This document shows, piece after piece, positions 1 through 8,169 of a stretch of DNA of 64,000 nucleotides. The stretch spans positions 451,166-515,165 of the forward strand of contig NZ_BAAAYN010000017.1 in the NCBI RefSeq assembly GCF_039536245.1. Direction: 5' to 3'. The translations under genes were made by a program, and so were the position numbers. The notes under the pieces are model-generated. The model was not told the DNA's origin. It did not search any database and worked only from the letters and a program-made list of their open reading frames with translations. Positions within the stretch are counted from its first letter, which is position 1; the number at the start of each line of letters is the position of its first letter. This DNA is from Cryptosporangium minutisporangium (GTDB lineage: Bacteria; Actinomycetota; Actinomycetes; Mycobacteriales; Cryptosporangiaceae).

Positions 1-114
1 CTACTGATCCCGACGGCGGTCCGCGGGTGCCACGATCTCAACCCGCGGCGGAGGAAGAACTGACGGACCGTCCGTGACCGGCCGCGTGGGCGCCGGTACG
101 TACGCACACGCGAG

Positions 115-1112
115 GTGAGTGGGATGGACCGAGCTGATCCGGACGTCGACGCCTATGTCTCCACCGGCGAACTGCCCTCCCCCGAGCAGGTGCGACGCTC
201 GATCGACGAGGCCTACGAACGCTTCCGTTCGGTGACCGACGGCGAGTGCTCGCGGGTCTACCCGGCCCTCGCCGTCATGCCTCCCGATCTGTTCGGCATC
301 TGCGCGGTCGGGACGCACGGCGGGCGGTACGGAGCCGGTGACCTCGATCGCGGGTACACGATCATGACGTGGCGAAGCCGTTCGTCTTCGCCCTTGTTTG
401 CGACGTCCTCGGTGCGCAGAACGTCCGGCGGCGGCTCGGCGTCAACGCCACCGGCCTGCCGTTCAACTCGCTCGCGGCCGTCGAACTCGGTCCGGACGGA
501 CGGACCAACCCACTGGTCAACGCGGGAGCGATCGCCATCGCCAGCCTCGCACCCGGCGACACCCACGAGGCCCGGTGGACGTTCCTGCACGAGGGCCCTC
601 TCCGCGTTCGCCGGCCGTCCGCTGACGCTCGACGAGGAGGTCTACGCGTCGGCCTCGGCCACCAACCACCGCAACCGCGCGCTGGCCGACCTACTGGAGA
701 GCTACCGGTGGGCTGCGAACCCACCCAAGCGGTCGACCTGTACACCCGGCAGAGCTGTCTACGGGTGACGGCGGTGGACCTCGCGACGATGGGTGCGACG
801 CTGGCCAACGGTGGCATCCGTCCGGGCAGCACCGACCGGGTCGTGGACACGGCGGTCTGCCACTTCGCGCTCGCGGTGATGGCCACGGCCGGGCTTTACG
901 AGTCGTCCGGCGACTGGTTGTACGACGTCGGGGTGCCCGGAAAGAGCGGTATCGGTGGCGGCATCGTCGTCGTCTCGCCGGGCAAGGGCGCCCTGGCGAC
1001 GTTCGCTCCACCGCTCGACGGTTTCGGGAACAGCATCCGGGGTCAGCTCGCGGCCCGATACCTCTCGCATCGCCTCGGGCTCACGTTGTTCGCCTCGGAG
1101 CCCACTCCATGA
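115..1112 (+). pseudogene. glsA: Glutaminase, broken by three frameshifts
   Basis: Family: serine-dependent beta-lactamase-fold glutaminase (glutamine to glutamate plus ammonia). The reading frame runs from GTG 115 in frame 1, moves near 368 to frame 3 (AKPFVFALVCD, NPLVNAGAIAI), returns near 595 to frame 1 (LSAFAGRPLTLDEEVY, ATNHRNRA), and moves again near 710 to frame 3 (LYTRQSCLRVTAVDLA, then GKSGIGGGIV and the C-terminal GNSIRGQLAARYLS). Joined, the pieces give about 330 residues, the normal full length, so content is nearly intact while the frame is not. Either a recent pseudogene or clustered sequencing errors; three indels in 350 bp favour decay. The family assignment is secure. Confidence 0.85.
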
Positions 1113-1127
1113 GCGGCGCCCGAAGCG

Positions 1128-1442
1128 TCACCCATCAGCCGCCTTCGGCAAGATCATGTCCGGGTGCAGCCGGTAGTAGCGGCGGCGAGGTCGTCCGTCC
1201 ACCCTCGGCTTGGGTTCTTCCCAGCGGGCTACGAGCTTCCTGGTACCGAGCAGGTACGTGAGGTTCGGATGGAGCGTGCCCGACGGTCGGCCGATTCCGT
1301 TGCACAACTGCGGCGCAGTGCGCTCCTGGCCGTCGGCGAGCAGGCCGATGATCGCGTCGTTCGTGGGCGCCCAGCTCATGTTCGGACCAACCGTGAAGCG
1401 AGCATCAGCGGTCGCGGGCGTCGTTCGCTCATCGTTCCTCAT
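1128..1442 (-). CDS. Small PadR-like winged-helix DNA-binding protein
   Basis: 104 residues. A single winged helix-turn-helix is recognisable: a recognition-helix region (PSGTLHPNLTYLL), then a turn into a wing ending GRPRRRYYRL, the usual PadR-type wing. There is no C-terminal dimerisation or ligand domain, so it is shorter than typical PadR proteins (about 110-180 residues). A later start at the Met near 1379 would still keep the whole domain. It converges with the broken glutaminase and stands alone; its targets cannot be told from the sequence. Confidence 0.65.
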   Translation of the reverse strand: MRNDERTTPATADARFTVGPNMSWAPTNDAIIGLLADGQERTAPQLCNGIGRPSGTLHPNLTYLLGTRKLVARWEEPKPRVDGRPRRRYYRLHPDMILPKAADG

Positions 1443-1685
1443 TCCAGCGGGTTCGAGACTGGCGGCGAGACGGTGGGAGTGCCGGTCCCCGCAGCTGCAG
1501 TCTCTGCGGCTCGCTCGTGGATGGTGGGGGCATCAGGCGTCCCACGTCGAGCGCCGTCTGATCGTTAACGTACTGCGGCTACGCGTCGCGAGTAACCGGG
1601 CTAACGGAGGATGGAGCCTTCGCTGATCTCGCGACCCTGCCGTCGAGGTGCCGCGGTGGGTTGCGAGTGGCAGCCGTTGGGCAGG

Positions 1686-2399
1686 ATGGGACGCCCCAGG
1701 ATTGGAGGGTCAGTGGATCCCGTCGGTGGCCCGTCTCCCGACCGCGTCGACTCGCCCGATGTCTCGACGCCCGCGCAGCCGGGCGTCGTCCCCCCGACGC
1801 CCGCACCGCCGGGCACCGTTCCCCCGGCGAGCCGGAGTACCAGCCTCAGAACCGTGCGGCTCGTCGGCGGCCTCGTCGCGTTGCTGATCCTGACCATGGT
1901 CGCGGGCTGCGTCGGGCTGGTGTTATGGGTCGGACCTCCGCCCGACCCCCGCGACGGGGAGGAGCCCGGTCCCCTCACGTTCTGCTGCGAGCTCGCTGCG
2001 CCGCTGCGGATCGCGCCGGTCGTCCGCATCGACCCGGGACCCTGCACGGGTGGCAGCCTTCCCACACGTGCCGCGGGCGATGGGTGCTTTGTCCTTGATC
2101 AGGGCTATATGACCGTGCAATCGGTCGAGCGGCTCTCCCCCGTGCTCGACAAGGGCGAGACCGACGATCGTGGCGACGACCGGTGGGTACTGGAGCTGGA
2201 GTTCGTGGACCGGGACGCCGCCGCGTTCGAGCAGCTGACCAGGCAGTCGGTGGGCAAGCAGCTCGCGCTGGTGCTCGACGGCAGGGTGCTGATGGCTCCG
2301 CAGGTCGCCGAGCCGATCACCGGCAACGAGCTGCAGATCAGCGGAAACTTCACCAAGTACGACGTCGACACGATCTTCAACCAGCTGACTGGCGGCTGA
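1686..2399 (+). CDS. Membrane-anchored protein with a SecDF P1-head-like domain
   Basis: About 237 residues. A Pro/Ser/Thr-rich cytoplasmic N-terminus is followed by one transmembrane helix (GGLVALLILTMVAGCVG) and an extracytoplasmic domain. The last ~65 residues (LALVLDGRVLMAPQV, EPITGNELQISGNFT) match the head part of the SecD P1 domain, but none of the SecD membrane helices is present. Four cysteines (FCCEL, GPCTGG, DGCFVL) could form disulfides. Start is uncertain: ATG 1686 is used, and GTG 1713 has GGAGGG only 3 nt upstream. Stand-alone P1-like proteins are known in actinomycetes; their function is not, and I infer none. Confidence 0.6.
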   Translation: MGRPRIGGSVDPVGGPSPDRVDSPDVSTPAQPGVVPPTPAPPGTVPPASRSTSLRTVRLVGGLVALLILTMVAGCVGLVLWVGPPPDPRDGEEPGPLTFCCELAAPLRIAPVVRIDPGPCTGGSLPTRAAGDGCFVLDQGYMTVQSVERLSPVLDKGETDDRGDDRWVLELEFVDRDAAAFEQLTRQSVGKQLALVLDGRVLMAPQVAEPITGNELQISGNFTKYDVDTIFNQLTGG

Positions 2400-2422
2400 T
2401 CGCAGCCTGTCGGGCGACTAGG

Positions 2423-2836
2423 TCAGTCCTCTCGGGTCCAGGCGGGCGTGATCCGGTGCTCGCGGACGCGCCAGCCCGCCGCCGTCCGTACCAGGGTGCT
2501 GGCCATTCGCAGGCCGCCGGTGAAGTGGGGCGCTCGGCCGTCGCGGTAGTAGTACACGATCGAGTTCGCCGAGGCGGTCGCCTGGTCGCCGTCGATCTCT
2601 GCCAGCAGGTCGGTGGTCGTGTGCTGGGTGTGTTCTCCCTCGACCTCGTCCTGTCGCAGAAAGGCGACGACCATGTCGAGGCCGCGGAGTTCGCCTCCGC
2701 GCGGGGAGTGCACCGCCACGTCGTCGGCGAAGACGGTTCGGGCGTCCTCCCAGCGCTGCTCGTCGAGCAGGCGTGCGAAGCGAGTGAACAGGTCGGCGAT
2801 CTCGAAACGGTCGGCGAGCAGCGCATTCGTGGACAT
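2423..2836 (-). CDS. SnoaL-like / NTF2-fold protein
   Basis: 137 residues with the SnoaL-like layout: an N-terminal helix pair (EIADLFTRFARLLDEQRWEDARTVF, cut here to its key parts EIADLF and LLDEQRW), DDVAVHSPRG and a C-terminal strand GWRVREHRI. Members are polyketide-cyclase-like isomerases, dehydratases or small ligand-binding proteins, so substrate is open. It lies about 50 bp downstream of, and on the same strand as, the MarR-type gene at 2886-3314 and is probably co-transcribed, which would place it under the tandem operator at 3345-3376. Confidence 0.75.
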   Translation of the reverse strand: MSTNALLADRFEIADLFTRFARLLDEQRWEDARTVFADDVAVHSPRGGELRGLDMVVAFLRQDEVEGEHTQHTTTDLLAEIDGDQATASANSIVYYYRDGRAPHFTGGLRMASTLVRTAAGWRVREHRITPAWTRED

Positions 2837-2885
2837 GACCTCTTCTTCCGGTCAGAGGATGGCGACGGTGTCGGGTGGCGAGGGC

Positions 2886-3314
2886 TCAGGAGCCAGCCAG
2901 CACCACGTTGGCCCGGTCGAGGACGACACCCAGGACGCGCCCCGCGACGGCCAGGTCCTCGGCTGGCAGGTCGCCCCACAGGCCCTGGGTGATCGGGCCG
3001 ATCGCAGCGCGGATCTGCGTCCAGCGCGCTTGCCCGTCGTCGGTGACCTGGATGCGGCCGTCGCTGTCCTCCCACACGAAGCCGGCGGCGATCAGCTCGG
3101 CGAGGCGTTCGGCCACCGACACTTCGCTGAATTGGGTGGCGCCGCTGACCCGGCGGATGAGCTGGGACCGGTCGATGGCCCCGCCGCTGGCCACGGTCAA
3201 GGTGAGGGTCACCCACTGGGGTTCGGTGATGCCGGTTCCAGCGAGTTGACGGTCCAGGATCGCGTTGAGCGCCTTCTCGGTCTGGCCGATGAGCGCGGGA
3301 CCAAAGGTCGTCAT
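2886..3314 (-). CDS. MarR-family transcriptional regulator
   Basis: About 142 residues from the Met at 3314 (MTTFGPALIGQTEKAL). The winged-helix region follows (ITEPQWVTLTL, SVAERLAELIAAGFV, DGRIQVTDDGQA), in MarR order with helices on both sides for dimerisation. An upstream in-frame start at 3371 would run into the operator, so the internal start is preferred. A very regular pair of inverted repeats sits 31-62 bp upstream, pointing to autorepression. The SnoaL-like gene downstream is the likely co-regulated target. Confidence 0.78.
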   Translation of the reverse strand: MTTFGPALIGQTEKALNAILDRQLAGTGITEPQWVTLTLTVASGGAIDRSQLIRRVSGATQFSEVSVAERLAELIAAGFVWEDSDGRIQVTDDGQARWTQIRAAIGPITQGLWGDLPAEDLAVAGRVLGVVLDRANVVLAGS

Positions 3315-3344
3315 GACTGTCTCCGCATTCGTTGATGGAATGAA

Positions 3345-3376
3345 CGTTAGTACTACTAACGTTAGTATCACTAACG
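3345..3376. promoter_or_regulatory. Tandem overlapping palindromic operator for the MarR gene
   Basis: Two perfect 17-bp inverted repeats, CGTTAGT-act-ACTAACG (3345-3361) and CGTTAGT-atc-ACTAACG (3360-3376), overlap by their shared CG and sit just upstream of the MarR start. The ~15-bp centre-to-centre spacing suggests two dimers on adjoining turns. Binding by the neighbouring MarR protein is inferred. Confidence 0.75.
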
Positions 3377-3431
3377 AAGTTACCTCCGTTGGTCGGCCTA
3401 ACGCAACTCGGCCCGCAACTGGGCGCGGACG

Positions 3432-4163
3432 TCAGTCGTCGGAGTCCTGGACGGCAGGCTTCGCGTGCAGCACCTCACGGGCCTGCTCTGCGGCGCGTTC
3501 GGTGTTCTCGCTGACGTAGTCCATGAAGCGGGCGATGTTCTCGAGGCGGACGGCGGCGGGGGTCCCCGCACCCAGGACGCTGACGCCCTGCCGAGAAGCC
3601 TCCGCGACCTGCGCGAGGGCCCGGGCGCTGGCGACCGTCGACTGGTACCAGACGTCGTCGTCGACGATGTACCGCTCGCGGCGGCGTTCATCGCGCTCCC
3701 GGCGGACGAGCGCCTGACTTTCCAGGAACGCGATCGCCTTGGAGATGGTCGCCGGGCTGACCTGGAGACGCTGGACGAGCTCGGAGGCGGTGAGGCTGCC
3801 GGCGTCGGTGGTGTAGAGGCTGACCATCACTCGGGCCATCATCTTCGGCAGGCCCGATTGCATGAAGATCGTGGTGAGCACCTCTTCGTACTCGCGCACG
3901 GCCTCCGGGTCGCGCCCGGAGGGCTGCGAGGGCGCCTGCGGATCCCGCGGCGCGGCTTGCCTGCGTTGGTGAGTGCGGCGTTCGGTGGCACGGTGCGCCA
4001 GGTCGGCGCGGTAGCCGGTCGGGCCGCCGTTCCGCATCACCTCACGCGTGATCGTCGACGTGGGACGGTCGAGACGCCTGGCGATCTCCGCGTAGGCGAG
4101 GCCGTCGGCCAACCCCAGCGCGATCTGCTGGCGGTCCTGCTGGGTGAGCCTGCCTCCCGGCAT
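3432..4163 (-). CDS. GbsR/MarR-type regulator with IS30-like HTH at the N-terminus
   Basis: About 243 residues from MPGGRL. Residues ~5-50 form an IS30-transposase-like helix-turn-helix (LTQQDRQQIALGLADGLAYA, IARRLDRPTSTITREV). A GbsR/MarR winged helix follows at about 110-185 (ASELVQRLQVSPATISKAI, FLESQALVRRERD), then a helical C-terminus. The arrangement, two DNA-binding modules in one chain, recurs in actinomycetes beside DUF4097/ABC-2 operons. It is divergent from just such an operon here, across an intergenic region rich in TTGCAA sites, so it most likely represses that efflux operon and itself. Confidence 0.78.
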   Translation of the reverse strand: MPGGRLTQQDRQQIALGLADGLAYAEIARRLDRPTSTITREVMRNGGPTGYRADLAHRATERRTHQRRQAAPRDPQAPSQPSGRDPEAVREYEEVLTTIFMQSGLPKMMARVMVSLYTTDAGSLTASELVQRLQVSPATISKAIAFLESQALVRRERDERRRERYIVDDDVWYQSTVASARALAQVAEASRQGVSVLGAGTPAAVRLENIARFMDYVSENTERAAEQAREVLHAKPAVQDSDD

Positions 4164-4218
4164 CGCACGCTCCTTCACTCTCTCCTGTTGCCTCAAGAGT
4201 AGCGTTCACCTTCACTCT

Positions 4219-4342
4219 ATTGCAACGGATACTCGCGGTCGTTGCATTAATTCGCAAGCTCGTTGCAACGATTTCTACACCCTGAGCTGCTGCAATGCCG
4301 ATAGAGAGCAACGAACTTGTTGCTTGGATTGGAAATGCAACG
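4219..4342. promoter_or_regulatory. Cluster of TTGCAA-type sites in the divergent promoter region
   Basis: The AT-richer gap between the GbsR-type gene and the DUF4097 gene holds repeated TTGCAA/GTTGCA elements: ATTGCAAC at 4219-4226, CGTTGCAT at 4240-4247, the perfect palindrome CGTTGCAACG at 4261-4270, GCAAC-n6-GTTGC at 4308-4323 and ATGCAACG near 4335-4342. The number and the palindromy point to operator sites; binding by the adjacent two-HTH regulator is inferred. Confidence 0.6.
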
Positions 4343-4385
4343 TAGCTTTTGCGGTGTCGGAAACAACGCCCCACAGGAGCTAACG

Positions 4386-5048
4386 ATGACGAACTTCGCT
4401 ACCCCCGCCCCGATCACCGCGGTCCTGGAAATCCCCGCCGGACGCGTCCAGTTCATCGCCGCCGACCGGGCCGACACCACGGTCGAGGTCCGGCCCGCCG
4501 ACGCCGCGAAGAGCCGCGACGTGCGGCTGGCCGAGCAGACCACCGTCGAGTACAGCGACGGCGTCCTGCGGATCGCCACCCCGGCGACGAACCAGCTCTT
4601 CGGCCCCTCCGGTTCCCTCGAGGTGACCGTCCAGCTGCCCGCCGGTTCCCGGGTCGAGGCCAAGGCGGCCAGCGCCGAGTTCCGGGCCGTGGGACGCCTC
4701 GGTGACGTCGCCTTCGACGGCGCGCACGGCACGCTCAAGATCGACGAGGCCGCCAGCGCACGCCTCACCGCGCTCGACGGCAACGTCGAGGTCGGCCGGC
4801 TGGGCGGCCCCGCGGAGATCAGCACCGCACGCGGCGACATCCGGGTCGCCGAAGCCGTCCGCGGCACGGTCGTGCTCCGCACCCAGATGGGCAACATCTC
4901 GGTCAACGCCGCGGCGGGCGCCTCCGCCTCCCTGGACGCCGGAACCGGCTACGGCCGCGTCACCAACTCCCTCAAGAACGACGGCGCCGCCGAGCTCGAC
5001 ATCCGCGCCACCACCTCCCACGGCGACATCGTCGCCCGCAGCCTCTGA
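4386..5048 (+). CDS. DUF4097-family beta-helix protein
   Basis: 220 residues from ATG 4386, with AGGAG at 4375-4379. The chain is a run of short beta repeats (VEVRPADA, VEVGRLGGPAEI, ARGDIRVAEAV, MGNISVNAAAG, SHGDIVARSL) typical of DUF4097 (putative adhesin / LiaG-like). There is no signal peptide or membrane helix. It heads the operon with drrA and drrB, 11 bp ahead of drrA. In this common arrangement the DUF4097 protein is thought to be linked to envelope stress or drug efflux, but no biochemical role is known. Confidence 0.82.
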   Translation: MTNFATPAPITAVLEIPAGRVQFIAADRADTTVEVRPADAAKSRDVRLAEQTTVEYSDGVLRIATPATNQLFGPSGSLEVTVQLPAGSRVEAKAASAEFRAVGRLGDVAFDGAHGTLKIDEAASARLTALDGNVEVGRLGGPAEISTARGDIRVAEAVRGTVVLRTQMGNISVNAAAGASASLDAGTGYGRVTNSLKNDGAAELDIRATTSHGDIVARSL

Positions 5049-5059
5049 AGGGAAGGGCC

Positions 5060-6097
5060 ATGACCCGCCTTGCCATCGCAGCTGAAGGGCTGCGCAAGTC
5101 CTACGGCGACAAGATCGTGCTCGACGGCATCGACCTGACCGTCCCCGAAGGAACGATCTTCTCCCTGCTCGGCCCGAACGGTGCCGGCAAGACGACCACC
5201 GTCCAGATCCTGTCCACCCTGATCCCGGCCGACGGCGGCACCGTCCAGGTAGCGGGCCACGACCTGGCCCGCAAGCCGGACGACGTGCGCGGCGCGATCG
5301 GCGTCACCGGCCAGTACTCGGCCGTCGACAAGCTGCTCACCGGCGAGGAGAACCTGCTCCTCATGGCGGACCTCAAGTTACTGTCCCGCAGCGACGGCAA
5401 GCGCAAGGCCGCCGAACTGCTCGACCGCTTCGATCTGGTCGAGGCGGCGCGCAAGCCGGCCGGAACCTACTCCGGCGGCATGCGACGCCGGCTCGACCTG
5501 GCGATGACGCTGGTCGGCGACCCCCGGCTGATCTTCCTGGACGAGCCCACCACCGGCCTCGACCCGCGTAGCCGCCGCTCGATGTGGCAGATCGTCCGGG
5601 AGCTCGTCGCGAGCGGCGTCACGATCTTCCTCACCACCCAGTACCTGGAAGAAGCCGACCAGCTCGCCGACCGGATCGCCCTGCTCGACCACGGACAGCT
5701 GATCGCCGAAGGCACCGCCGAAGAGCTCAAGCGACGCATCCCCGGCGGTCACATCCAGCTCACGTTCGCCGACACGCACCTGCTCGACCACGGACAGCTG
5801 ATCGCCGAAGGCACCGCCGAAGAGCTCAAGCGACGCATCCCCGGCGGTCACATCCAGCTCACGTTCGCCGACACGCACCTGCTCGACGCGGCCCGTCAGC
5901 TCGTCGGCACCGGCGTCGCCGACCCCGAGACGCTCACCCTGCAGGTCCCGAGCGACGGCGGTGTCCGCGCCGTCCGGGAACTGCTCGCCCGCCTGGACGA
6001 ACGCTCGATCGACGTCGAGGACATGAGCGTCCACCGCCCCGATCTCGACGACGTCTTCCTCACCCTCACCGGCAAGCAGAAGGAGAACGCCCGATGA
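5060..6097 (+). CDS. DrrA-like ABC transporter ATPase with internal duplication
   Basis: 345 residues, daunorubicin-resistance ATPase family; with the permease downstream it would export drugs or lipids. Walker A GPNGAGKTT (~38-46), signature YSGGMRRRL, Walker B LIFLDEPTTGLD and the switch region TTQYLEEADQLA are intact. After the nucleotide-binding core a 33-residue block starting LLDHGQLIAEG is present twice in exact tandem (about residues 208-240 and 241-273), making the protein longer than the usual 310-330 residues. The DrrA C-terminal domain (DDVFLTLTG) follows. The ATG/TGA 4-bp overlap with drrB indicates coupling. Confidence 0.9.
   Translation: MTRLAIAAEGLRKSYGDKIVLDGIDLTVPEGTIFSLLGPNGAGKTTTVQILSTLIPADGGTVQVAGHDLARKPDDVRGAIGVTGQYSAVDKLLTGEENLLLMADLKLLSRSDGKRKAAELLDRFDLVEAARKPAGTYSGGMRRRLDLAMTLVGDPRLIFLDEPTTGLDPRSRRSMWQIVRELVASGVTIFLTTQYLEEADQLADRIALLDHGQLIAEGTAEELKRRIPGGHIQLTFADTHLLDHGQLIAEGTAEELKRRIPGGHIQLTFADTHLLDAARQLVGTGVADPETLTLQVPSDGGVRAVRELLARLDERSIDVEDMSVHRPDLDDVFLTLTGKQKENAR
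5681..5878 (+). repeat. Exact 99-bp tandem duplication inside drrA
   Basis: Copies at 5681-5779 and 5780-5878 are identical base for base, and the 9 bases after the second (CTGCTCGAC) start the unit again. The period is 33 codons, so the frame is kept. Absence of any substitution suggests a very recent event or an assembly artefact. Confidence 0.95.
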
Positions 6098-6867
6098 GCA
6101 CCATCGCCCTCGCCACGCGCAACTCGTCCACCATGGTCCGGCGCCAGCTCAAGCGCCTGCTCCGCTACCCGTCCATGACCGTGCAGCTGGTCATCACGCC
6201 CGTCATCATCCTGCTGCTCTTCGTCTACGTCCTCGGTGGCACGCTCGGCGACGGACTCGGCGGCGGCCGTGACACCTACGTCAACTACGTCGTTCCCGGC
6301 ATCCTGCTGATAACAGCCGCCATGGCCGCGACCGGCACCGCCGTGATGGTCGCCACCGATATGACCGAAGGCATCGTCGCCCGCTTCCGCACCATGCGGA
6401 TCTCCCGGTCCTCGGTCCTCACCGGACACGTCGTCGGCAGCGTCCTCCAGCAACTCCTGAGCATGGCCGTCCTGCTCGGCATCGCCTTCGCCATCGGCTT
6501 CCGCCCGAACGCGAGCGCTGTCGAGTGGCTGGCCGTCGCCGGACTGCTCACCCTGTTCGCCCTGGCCATCACCTGGCTGTCGGTCGCCCTCGGCCTGAAG
6601 TCCCCGACCCCCGAGGCCGCCGGCAACGCCCCGATGCCCCTGATCCTGCTGCCCTTCCTCGGCAGCGGCTTCGTCCCCACCGACTCCATGCCCACCGCCC
6701 TCCGCTGGTTCGCCGAGTACCAGCCCTTCACCCCCATCATGGAGACCCTCCGCGGCCTCGTCCTCGGCACACCGATCGGCAGCAGCGCGACCATCGCCAT
6801 CGCCTGGTGCATCGGCCTCGCCGCGGTCGGCTACCTCTGGGCCAAGAAGACCTTCAACAAGGCCTGA
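6094..6867 (+). CDS. DrrB-like ABC-2 type permease
   Basis: 257 residues with about six membrane helices in ABC-2 layout: a cytoplasmic start (RRQLKRLLRYPSM), TM1 VIITPVIILLLF-like, the extracytoplasmic loop GGRDTYVNYVVPGI, then TMs including MAVLLGIAFAIGF and ALAITWLSVALGL, and a C-terminal helix. It is the membrane partner of the ATPase just upstream and overlaps it by 4 bp. Daunorubicin-type exporters of this family carry hydrophobic drugs or lipids; the real substrate is unknown. A strong intrinsic terminator follows at 6885. Confidence 0.88.
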   Translation: MSTIALATRNSSTMVRRQLKRLLRYPSMTVQLVITPVIILLLFVYVLGGTLGDGLGGGRDTYVNYVVPGILLITAAMAATGTAVMVATDMTEGIVARFRTMRISRSSVLTGHVVGSVLQQLLSMAVLLGIAFAIGFRPNASAVEWLAVAGLLTLFALAITWLSVALGLKSPTPEAAGNAPMPLILLPFLGSGFVPTDSMPTALRWFAEYQPFTPIMETLRGLVLGTPIGSSATIAIAWCIGLAAVGYLWAKKTFNKA

Positions 6868-6884
6868 CCATGAAGCGGCCGAAC

Positions 6885-6927
6885 AGGGCCGTCAGACCTC
6901 CGGGTCTGACGGCCCTGAGCCTTTTGT
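6885..6927 (+). terminator. Rho-independent terminator of the DUF4097-drrAB operon
   Basis: A perfect 14-bp stem, AGGGCCGTCAGACC at 6885-6898 and its complement at 6903-6916, with a 4-nt loop TCCG, followed by GAGCCTTTT. It lies 18 bp after the permease stop and could also end transcription arriving from the opposite strand. Confidence 0.9.
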
Positions 6928-6951
6928 GCGTCGCGCGGTGCTCCGACGCCG

Positions 6952-8160
6952 CTACGCCGCCACGAGCCTTCTGGGCGAGTTCTCGTCGTTCCCGTCGCCG
7001 ACGATCGCCAGCAAACCCCGACCTACCGCCGCCAGATCCCGCACCTGGCCGGTGGGCGCCGTCGCCGACCGCCACGTCCCCTCGGCACCGCTCCACCGGC
7101 CGAACACCGAAGCGTTCGCCGTTCCGTACGCGACCACCCCACCGTCGGACACCGCGGCCACCTGCGCCCACGTCGCGTTCCGAGCCTCGGGAAGAGACGG
7201 CAACTCGCGGACCCGACCGTCCGCGCCCACCTGCCACGCCGTGACGCCCGCACCGGGAGCACGCGTCGCGACCAGACACGTCCGGCCCGAGCAGGACAGA
7301 TCCAACGGGTACGCGACCGGCGCCCGACCCAACCGAATCGCCCGCCACGACGCCATCCCCGGCTCCGCCGCCATCTCCGGCTCCCCCAGCATCCCCGGCT
7401 CCCCCAGCCAGACCGTGGGCACGAGACCGGGCTTGCCGCTCCCGAGCGGCACCGAGTGCCCGAGGACCACCGGACGGTCACCGAGTGTGCCCAGCCCCGT
7501 GGCCAAGTGCTGTTCCCGGGCCGTGCTGCGCAGGCCGGTACCGGCCGGGGTCCGGATCCACCGACTGCCGGACGAGCGCCAGAGCGCCGGGCCGGCCCGA
7601 TCGTCCTCCTGCTCCCAGTTGCCGAGCAGCAGCGGACGCCCTGGCAGCGCGGACAGTGCGACCAGGCCGAGGCTGTCCGGCCCACCGAAGGTTTCGAACG
7701 TCTGCGGTAGATCGTCGACGCCGCGCGTCACGCTGCCGGACCAGATCGTCCAGCGGGGATTACCGTGCGCGCCGCCCGCACGCTGCCCCAGCAGCGTGAC
7801 CGCGTCACCGGCCAGGGAGCCGGCCACCAGGTCGGCACTGAACGAGTACGCCGACCGCGGGCGCAGGACGAGCGGTGTCGCCGTCCGGCCACGAACGACC
7901 CAGGCGGCCGGCGTGTAACCATCCCGCCCGTGCCGCTCCCCCGCGACCAGCACGGCGTCGCCGTCGTGCGCGAGCGTCCGGGGCAGCACCACCCCGGCCG
8001 ACAGCGGAACCGGCGCCCAGACGAGACTCTCCGGCGCCGGGGGCGCCGGAGACGGCTCCGCGGTGCACGCCGCCCCCACCACGAGGAGCGTTACGAGCAC
8101 CGCGGTCAGCCGGAACACCCGTCCACTCTTAGCACGGCGGGAGTTGACGCCACGCACCAC
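6952..8160 (-). CDS. Putative lipoprotein, beta-propeller-like
   Basis: Up to 402 residues. The N-terminus has a basic stretch, a hydrophobic run and a lipobox (LVVGAAC, Cys near residue 32), so it is likely a membrane-anchored lipoprotein on the outer face. The rest repeats a WxxxxG-type pattern (AAWVVRGRTATPLVL, RWTIWSGSVTRG, ALWRSSGSRWIRT, VFGRWSGAEGTWRS), reminiscent of beta-propeller blades without a clear family. A GTG slightly inside the given start is possible. It is divergent from the lipoprotein at 8170 with almost no gap, so the promoters must overlap the coding ends. Function unknown. Confidence 0.65.
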   Translation of the reverse strand: MVRGVNSRRAKSGRVFRLTAVLVTLLVVGAACTAEPSPAPPAPESLVWAPVPLSAGVVLPRTLAHDGDAVLVAGERHGRDGYTPAAWVVRGRTATPLVLRPRSAYSFSADLVAGSLAGDAVTLLGQRAGGAHGNPRWTIWSGSVTRGVDDLPQTFETFGGPDSLGLVALSALPGRPLLLGNWEQEDDRAGPALWRSSGSRWIRTPAGTGLRSTAREQHLATGLGTLGDRPVVLGHSVPLGSGKPGLVPTVWLGEPGMLGEPEMAAEPGMASWRAIRLGRAPVAYPLDLSCSGRTCLVATRAPGAGVTAWQVGADGRVRELPSLPEARNATWAQVAAVSDGGVVAYGTANASVFGRWSGAEGTWRSATAPTGQVRDLAAVGRGLLAIVGDGNDENSPRRLVAA

Positions 8161-8169
8161 AGTGTTCGC

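Noticed and set aside
1..318. Minus-strand frame at the left edge
   Set aside because: No motif or ribosome-binding site, and it overlaps the glutaminase start.
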